Shown piece by piece: positions 52,710 through 56,424 of a DNA stretch of 56,424 bases; position 1 is the stretch's first letter, and each line of letters starts with the position of its first letter. Origin of the DNA: an uncultured Clostridium sp. (lineage in GTDB: Bacteria; Bacillota; Clostridia; TANB77; CAG-508); NCBI GenBank assembly GCA_946495655.1, contig CAMMDS010000008.1:1-56424 (forward strand). The letters run 5' to 3'. The translations under genes and the position numbers were made by a program. The notes beneath the pieces are model-generated. The model saw nothing but the letters and a program-made list of their open reading frames with translations, was not told the DNA's origin and searched no databases.

Positions 52710-53033
52710 CTATTTGATACTTTCTAAATAACAAATCTTCTTACCTTTTGTTTTGGCATATTCAATTTCTGCTTTCGTACTTTCTCCAATATATTCTCCC
52801 TTATTAATTACATAAATTTCGTCCGAAATATCTATTTTTTGTTTATGCATATCATCTAACATCTTTTTAGTTTTATCATCTATTTCTTCCTTTTTTATAT
52901 TATTAAAAAAGTTAGGTGTAAAAACAATATTGCCATCCAAAGTAAGCTTTTCTTGAACTTTCATAAATTCATCTTTAAATTTAATTGAACCACATAAAGT
53001 TATTATATTATAATATTTTTTAACACTATGCAT
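52710..53033 (-). CDS. Nucleoside 2-deoxyribosyltransferase-like protein
   Basis: 107 residues: IITLCGSIKFKDEFMKVQEKL, FTPNFFNN, DISDEIYVINKGEYIGESTKAEIEYAKTKGKKICYLE. The order SxxF...SDEIxVxN..GYIGxSTxxEIxYA matches the deoxyribosyltransferase/DUF4406 fold. Its 3' end overlaps the frame of the small membrane protein only if that protein is started early. Activity not proven. Confidence 0.75.
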   Translation of the reverse strand: MHSVKKYYNIITLCGSIKFKDEFMKVQEKLTLDGNIVFTPNFFNNIKKEEIDDKTKKMLDDMHKQKIDISDEIYVINKGEYIGESTKAEIEYAKTKGKKICYLESIK

Positions 53034-53082
53034 TTTTTATCTCCACTTTCTATTAATATTTGATAATATAATACCATAAAAA

Positions 53083-53120
53083 GAAAAATTACTCTATACA
53101 TTTGTATAAAGTAATTTTTC
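53083..53120. terminator. Terminator hairpin of the AAATTACTCTATA family
   Basis: GAAAAATTACTCTATACA and its mirror TGTATAAAGTAATTTTTC; a near-perfect long stem between the 53253 gene and the deoxyribosyltransferase-like gene. Confidence 0.8.
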
Positions 53121-53127
53121 AAATAAG

Positions 53128-53166
53128 AACCCGACCCGACATCGTAATCAAAGATTACGGTCGGGT
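53128..53166. other. GC-rich hairpin (ACCCGAC...GTCGGGT)
   Basis: ACCCGACCCGACATCGTAATC pairs in part with GATTACGGTCGGGT around an AAA loop. Its GC content is far above the local level; a further CCCCGG follows. It looks like an insertion of foreign sequence or a strong terminator, but has no T run. Confidence 0.5.
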
Positions 53167-53252
53167 ACCCCGGAACCTTGTTACTCACGTAATAAAAGGG
53201 GATGTGTTTTTGTTTGTGCTAATTGTTTATGCTACAATTAGCACTGTTTATT

Positions 53253-53972
53253 TTATTGTAAGCTATCAGTCCAAGCATTTATATCAGAATCTGATGGATT
53301 TGATCTAAAACGTTGTCCTTCTAGCCAATTACCTGTACCTGCTTCTTCAGCAAGTAATTCTCCACTTTGACCTAGTCCTGATGAAGATGATGTACAGAAT
53401 GGAATAACTGTTTTTCCTGTGAAATCATTTGCCTTAACAAATGTATCTACTGGCCATGCTGCAATTCCCCACCAAATTGGATATCCAACTATTACAGTAT
53501 CATATTCGTCCCAATTATCTACTGTAGTAGAAACTAGTTCTACATTTCTTAATGATTCATCATCATGCTCTCTTGATACTCTTGAGTTATCATCTGTCCA
53601 GTCTAAGTCTGCAGATGAATATTCATTTACTGGAACAATTTGGAATATATCTGCTCCTAAATTATTTGCTATTTTTTGTGCTACTTCTTGTGTATGACCT
53701 TGTGCTGAATAATATACAACTAATGTTTTTCCGCCTTCTGTTTCTGTATTATTTTCATCTGATGTTGTGTTACTACTTACTTCATTTGTTCCTCCTATTG
53801 CTACTTCATTACTATTTGTTTCATTATTTGATTCAGTATTAGTTTCTGTCTGAGATAAACTTTCTTGATTATTATTAGTGTTTTGTGTGCTATTTTGATT
53901 CATAAAATAAACTACCCCTATTATTACTAATAAAATAATAATAACTATTAAAACTATAACTTTTTTGTTCAT
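53253..53972 (-). CDS. Membrane-anchored flavodoxin
   Basis: 239 residues: basic start and helix (VIVLIVIIILLVIIGVVYFMN), an Asn/Ser/Thr-rich linker (about 28-78), then a flavodoxin domain with the FMN phosphate loop YYSAQGHTQEVAQ, VGYPIWWGIAAWPV and PFCTSSSSGLGQS. The domain probably sits outside the membrane and shuttles electrons there; related proteins are often found with flavin reductases and aldo-keto reductases. Near the HxlR and monooxygenase genes. Confidence 0.9.
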   Translation of the reverse strand: MNKKVIVLIVIIILLVIIGVVYFMNQNSTQNTNNNQESLSQTETNTESNNETNSNEVAIGGTNEVSSNTTSDENNTETEGGKTLVVYYSAQGHTQEVAQKIANNLGADIFQIVPVNEYSSADLDWTDDNSRVSREHDDESLRNVELVSTTVDNWDEYDTVIVGYPIWWGIAAWPVDTFVKANDFTGKTVIPFCTSSSSGLGQSGELLAEEAGTGNWLEGQRFRSNPSDSDINAWTDSLQ

Positions 53973-54103
53973 AAATTTCCTCTCCTTTTTTAATTTATTT
54001 GAATTATAACAGTAAAATCACTCTTATGGAAGTTCAAATAAGTTCTAAGCGTTTTAACTAAAAGTTTAAACAGTTTTTGGCAATTTTTGAACTAGCAAGC
54101 TTT

Positions 54104-54397
54104 TCATTGTTTTTCCACAAACTGCTCTACTCTCATATGAAGCTTATACTTATCTCTAAGCTGTGCTATTTCTTTCATCATTGGAGATTTATGGTGTGCA
54201 TCTAATGCCTCCTCACTTTCCCATCTATCTATTAATAACACTGTTTCTTTGTCATCCATCGGAAAGAAATATTCATATTTTTTATTTCCTGGCTCTTTTC
54301 TTACTCTATCGACAACCCCGGTTGATACCATTTCTTCTGCAAATTTCTTTGCTGCTCCATTTTCTCCTGTATAGTATATATTTATTGTTAAGCTCAT
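54104..54397 (-). CDS. Antibiotic biosynthesis monooxygenase-type protein (putative quinol monooxygenase)
   Basis: 97 residues of the ABM ferredoxin-like fold: NIYYTGENGAAKKFAEEMV, YEYFFPMDDKETVLLIDRWESEEALDAHHKSPMMKEI. It may protect against quinones or reactive species. MerR-type promoter 3 lies 32 bases upstream. Confidence 0.88.
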   Translation of the reverse strand: MSLTINIYYTGENGAAKKFAEEMVSTGVVDRVRKEPGNKKYEYFFPMDDKETVLLIDRWESEEALDAHHKSPMMKEIAQLRDKYKLHMRVEQFVEKQ

Positions 54398-54428
54398 AAT
54401 TTTAACCTCCTTTATATCATTATCTATT

Positions 54429-54459
54429 TTTATATCATTTAAAGTTAACTCTAAGTCAA
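54429..54459 (-). promoter_or_regulatory. MerR-type promoter/operator 3 (monooxygenase)
   Basis: On the minus strand TTGACT, 19 bp, TATAAA, dyad ACTTAGAGTT/AACTTTAAAT. Same architecture as operators 1 and 2. Confidence 0.85.
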
Positions 54460-54508
54460 TAGTAATTATATAGTTTTTTCAAAAATTTATTTACTATACA
54501 ATGATAAA

Positions 54509-54531
54509 GGACTGCATCTACGCAATCCTTA
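54509..54531 (-). terminator. Terminator hairpin
   Basis: AAGGACTGC, ATCTAC, GCAATCCTT: a 9-bp stem with one mismatch after the hydrolase remnant. Confidence 0.65.
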
Positions 54532-54558
54532 TATATTTAATATTCTATTTTCACATAT

Positions 54559-54768
54559 CTATGCTTGTGGGAAGAAATATCCTGCTGTCATGTCTAAATA
54601 ATTAAGTCCACTATATTTTGGATATTTTGCTTTTACTTTTTCCTTAAATTCATTACTATCTTTACTTTCTTTAGCAATAACTTTAGTATTCTCTAAATAA
54701 TCAATTTTTGTTTCTACATCTTTTAATGTTTCTGGAACATAATGGCTTGATAATATTAAATTATATCC
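54559..54768 (-). pseudogene. 3' remnant of a metallo-beta-lactamase-fold hydrolase
   Basis: An open frame without start encodes GYNLILSSHYVPETLKDVE, TKVIAKESKDSNEFKEKV and YSGLNYLDMTAGYFFPQA and stops at 54559. ILSSHY and NYLDMTAGxFFP match the C terminus of MBL-fold hydrolases. The catalytic N-terminal part is lost. Confidence 0.65.
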
Positions 54769-54871
54769 TTTTTTATACTATTATTGATTTTACTTAGGTT
54801 TACTGTTTACTTTTTTATCTGTTTTTGTTATACTTTATTTAGATTGTTACGTTTATTGGAACTATCTCTTT

Positions 54872-55012
54872 AGAGAAGCATTATAGATTTTTTCTTTTTG
54901 ATGAAGTTCTTAAGGTGGGGACCGACAAGATACAAACTGTTAAGCGAAGCTGATACAGTTTGTTCGATGTTGGGGGAACGGAAACAAAAAGAAAAATGTA
55001 TAATGCTTCTCT
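54872..55012. other. Large inverted-repeat element 2 (141 bp)
   Basis: A perfect 14-bp outer stem (AGAGAAGCATTATA/TATAATGCTTCTCT) extended by CTTTTTG/CAAAAAG. Inside are ACAAACTGT/ACAGTTTGT around AAGCGAAGCTGAT, and G-rich flanks GGGGACCGACA and TGTTGGGGGAACGG. Ends and the GACCGACA motif resemble element 1. It lies 47 bases ahead of the HxlR gene and may be its transcribed leader or a MITE-like insertion. Confidence 0.7.
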
Positions 55013-55058
55013 TATTTTTAGCAATAATTTATTTATGTAAGAAATTGGAGGTACGCAT

Positions 55059-55379
55059 ATGAAAAAAGATTTACCTGCATGTCCTGTAGAAATAACAATA
55101 GGGCTAATTGGAGAGAAATGGAAAGTACTAATTATTAGAGATTTGCTTACAGGAACGAAAAGATTTGGAGAACTAAGAAAATCCGTTACAGGAATAACAC
55201 AAAAAGTATTAACAAATAATTTGAGACAAATGGAAGCTTCTGGATTAGTAAAAAGAAAAGTATATGCAGAAGTTCCTCCACGTGTAGAATATTCATTAAC
55301 CGAAACTGGTCTTAGTTTAAAGCCTACTTTAGATTCTATGGTTAAATGGGTAAATGAATATCGCATAAAGCAAAAATAG
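55059..55379 (+). CDS. HxlR family regulator
   Basis: 106 residues on the plus strand. DLPACPVEITIGLIGEKWKVLIIRDLLTGTKRFGEL and TGITQKVLTNNLRQMEASGLVKRKVYAEVPPRVEYSLTETGLSL form the HxlR winged helix; CPVE holds the conserved Cys that in relatives senses aldehydes or quinones. SD GGAGG. It may regulate the redox genes nearby. Confidence 0.95.
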   Translation: MKKDLPACPVEITIGLIGEKWKVLIIRDLLTGTKRFGELRKSVTGITQKVLTNNLRQMEASGLVKRKVYAEVPPRVEYSLTETGLSLKPTLDSMVKWVNEYRIKQK

Positions 55380-55400
55380 CAGAATTAAATCTGCTATTTT
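55373..55400. terminator. Bidirectional terminator between convergent genes
   Basis: AAAATAGCAGA, ATTAAA, TCTGCTATTTT; overlaps the end of the HxlR gene and serves the DUF1848 gene from the other side. Confidence 0.9.
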
Positions 55401-55406
55401 GCTATA

Positions 55407-56339
55407 TTACAAAAAACTTATTTGCTCATTTACTATTTTCCAGCTCTTTTGTTTGGCCTCAGTGATTTTGTCCTCTTTACTTGCTTCACCGATTAGAAAA
55501 GGAGAATTCTCATTATGTTTTCTCATATTTTCCAATACTAATTCCTTATTATAATTAGCATAACAATATTTACATAGATGACCACATGTATTATATGCAC
55601 CAATATCATTCCCCATTAAGCAATTACAGTCTTCTCTTAGATTGTTTACTTTCGGTGGATTCAATGAATACTCTATTGCCTTTTCCACTATTTCTTTACT
55701 CATGCATCCACTAATATCTAGTCCATATTCTGCAAGATATGTTTTCTCGCAACAACTGTGTATTATCATATCATTTTCTTTTCCTATTTTGCTAAATGCT
55801 TTCGCTATTTCAATTTGTTCTTCTTTTGTTGGAGGCTTTATGTCAGGTGCATTACGCTTAACTTTTTCATATAAATCTAAAAAACTTATGGTACAGTCAT
55901 GTGTGTACCCTTTTAGTTCTTTTGCCATTTTTTCAAAACATTCAATATGTTTTTCTACATTGAAACCATTGCCAATAAATATTGGATCGTATCTCCACCC
56001 TATTGCATTAGCTCCAATATAATTTGATAATTTTTTAAAGCTCTCTATTACTTTTCTCTTATTTGGAACATTTGGTTCTATATCTTTTCCATAAGGTGTT
56101 ATTGTTACAAACCAATACTGTTTATATTTATCTAATTCATCTAAATATTTTAGCATTGGCTCTGGATTTTTAGTACAAAATGCTAAGCAGTCAACAACAT
56201 CTGGTGATAAACTATATTTTGTTACATTTAATGGATTATATGGATTTCTAACCAATACATATCCTTCTCTGATTCTGTTCATTAACCATTTTGAATAAAA
56301 TGCTGGTATATCTGTTCTACAACCTGTATTTATTATCAT
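55407..56339 (-). CDS. DUF1848 domain protein
   Basis: 310 residues. NTGCRTDIPAFYSKWLMNRIREGYVLVRNPYN opens the family; CAFCTKNPEPM-like DCLAFCTKNPEPML, FVTITPYGKDIEPNVP, and a late Cys cluster (DISGCM, CNCLMGNDIGAYNTCGHLCKYCYANY) follow. The cysteines suggest an iron-sulfur cluster as in radical-SAM-like enzymes; the reaction is unknown. SD AAAGGAG ahead, within a TAATTTGTAAAGG sequence. Confidence 0.9.
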   Translation of the reverse strand: MIINTGCRTDIPAFYSKWLMNRIREGYVLVRNPYNPLNVTKYSLSPDVVDCLAFCTKNPEPMLKYLDELDKYKQYWFVTITPYGKDIEPNVPNKRKVIESFKKLSNYIGANAIGWRYDPIFIGNGFNVEKHIECFEKMAKELKGYTHDCTISFLDLYEKVKRNAPDIKPPTKEEQIEIAKAFSKIGKENDMIIHSCCEKTYLAEYGLDISGCMSKEIVEKAIEYSLNPPKVNNLREDCNCLMGNDIGAYNTCGHLCKYCYANYNKELVLENMRKHNENSPFLIGEASKEDKITEAKQKSWKIVNEQISFL

Positions 56340-56390
56340 TTTTGCTCCTTTACAAATTGTAATTTGTCAAGATGATTATAGCATAAAAAA

Positions 56391-56424
56391 GAAAATTACT
56401 CTATACTGCAACAGTATAAAATAA
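56391..56424. repeat. AAATTACTCTATA-family hairpin, cut by the window edge
   Basis: GAAAATTACTCTATACTG then CAGTATAAAATAA. Same family as 26503, 50383 and 53083. A palindrome ACAAATTGTAATTTGT lies at 56352-56367 next to the DUF1848 SD. Confidence 0.55.

Noticed and set aside
53003..53188. Minus-strand frame across the 53083 terminator and GC hairpin
   Set aside because: It translates a terminator and overlaps the start of a better-supported gene.
54881..55366. Long minus-strand open frame opposite hxlR
   Set aside because: The plus-strand HxlR protein has clear family motifs and an SD; the antisense frame overlaps it and the hairpin element and has none.

Overview
The window is about 56 kb of very AT-rich DNA, with almost every gene on the minus strand. 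Codon use (AGA for Arg, CGG almost absent), Clostridioides-like CRISPR repeats, a T-box before tyrS, strong Shine-Dalgarno sites, MerR/GntR/ECF-sigma regulation and pilin-like KGITLVALVITI proteins point to a low-GC Firmicute. An uncultivated gut clostridium is the likeliest source; the genus is my inference. No ribosomal RNA, tRNA, phage structural genes or transposase were seen. Short pseudogenes and remnants are numerous.

Region 1-7.4 kb is a diversity-generating retroelement (DGR). Read along the minus strand it holds target 2 (type IV pilin-like N terminus, FGE/C-type-lectin C terminus with variable region VR2), a structured non-coding stretch, a MutS-domain accessory gene, an Avd gene, the DGR reverse transcriptase, and the template repeat TR. 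Further on lie an SSB-like gene, a Fic gene and a second target gene (target 1, VR1). TR and VR2 align over 131 bp without gaps, and all but one edge difference fall at template adenines. The cassette lies between two 416-bp direct repeats carrying the 3' end of an ftsX-like permease gene. Target 1, target 2 and the reverse transcriptase are each broken in the same way: an in-frame CGG codon after which the conserved C terminus continues in the +1 frame. CGG is otherwise almost unused here (I found four other in-frame cases). In the targets and the TR this site lies in an adenine-free stretch that DGR mutagenesis cannot alter. Programmed or conditional +1 decoding at CGG is the most interesting hypothesis of the window.

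7-27 kb: an ABC exporter of the FtsX/MacB type, an orphan type I-B-like CRISPR array (7 repeats, 6 spacers, no cas genes), an ECF sigma/anti-sigma pair, a ZIP metal transporter, an ABC-F ATPase, metK, an unusual ECF sigma factor with a membrane tail, larE and larC without larA or larB, a DUF362 protein, and an AdhR-like MerR regulator with an aldo-keto reductase and a cupin. The MerR-type promoter (TTGACT, 19 bp, TATAWA) occurs three times in the window, also before a flavodoxin remnant and a monooxygenase, which outlines a small electrophile/redox regulon.

27-44 kb: membrane-anchored proteins, a LysM protein, a GntR-controlled ABC transporter, an acetyltransferase, a methylguanine methyltransferase, a DUF4097/XRE pair, an ECF sigma with an anti-sigma that appears fused to an FtsX extracellular domain, a metallo-hydrolase, an Lsa-type ABC-F protein, a glucosaminidase, and a deleted esterase gene.

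44-56 kb: a NatAB-like exporter, tyrS with a UAC-specifier T-box and a 29-residue ORF between T-box and tyrS, a RelE/DUF6290 toxin-antitoxin pair, small membrane proteins, a deoxyribosyltransferase-like protein, an anchored flavodoxin, a monooxygenase, an HxlR regulator (the only clear intact plus-strand gene) and a DUF1848 protein. Dispersed palindromes (an AATTGGGGTCTGTCCCCAATT core just 5' of Shine-Dalgarno sites), recurring terminator hairpins and two large inverted-repeat elements with similar ends are scattered throughout.
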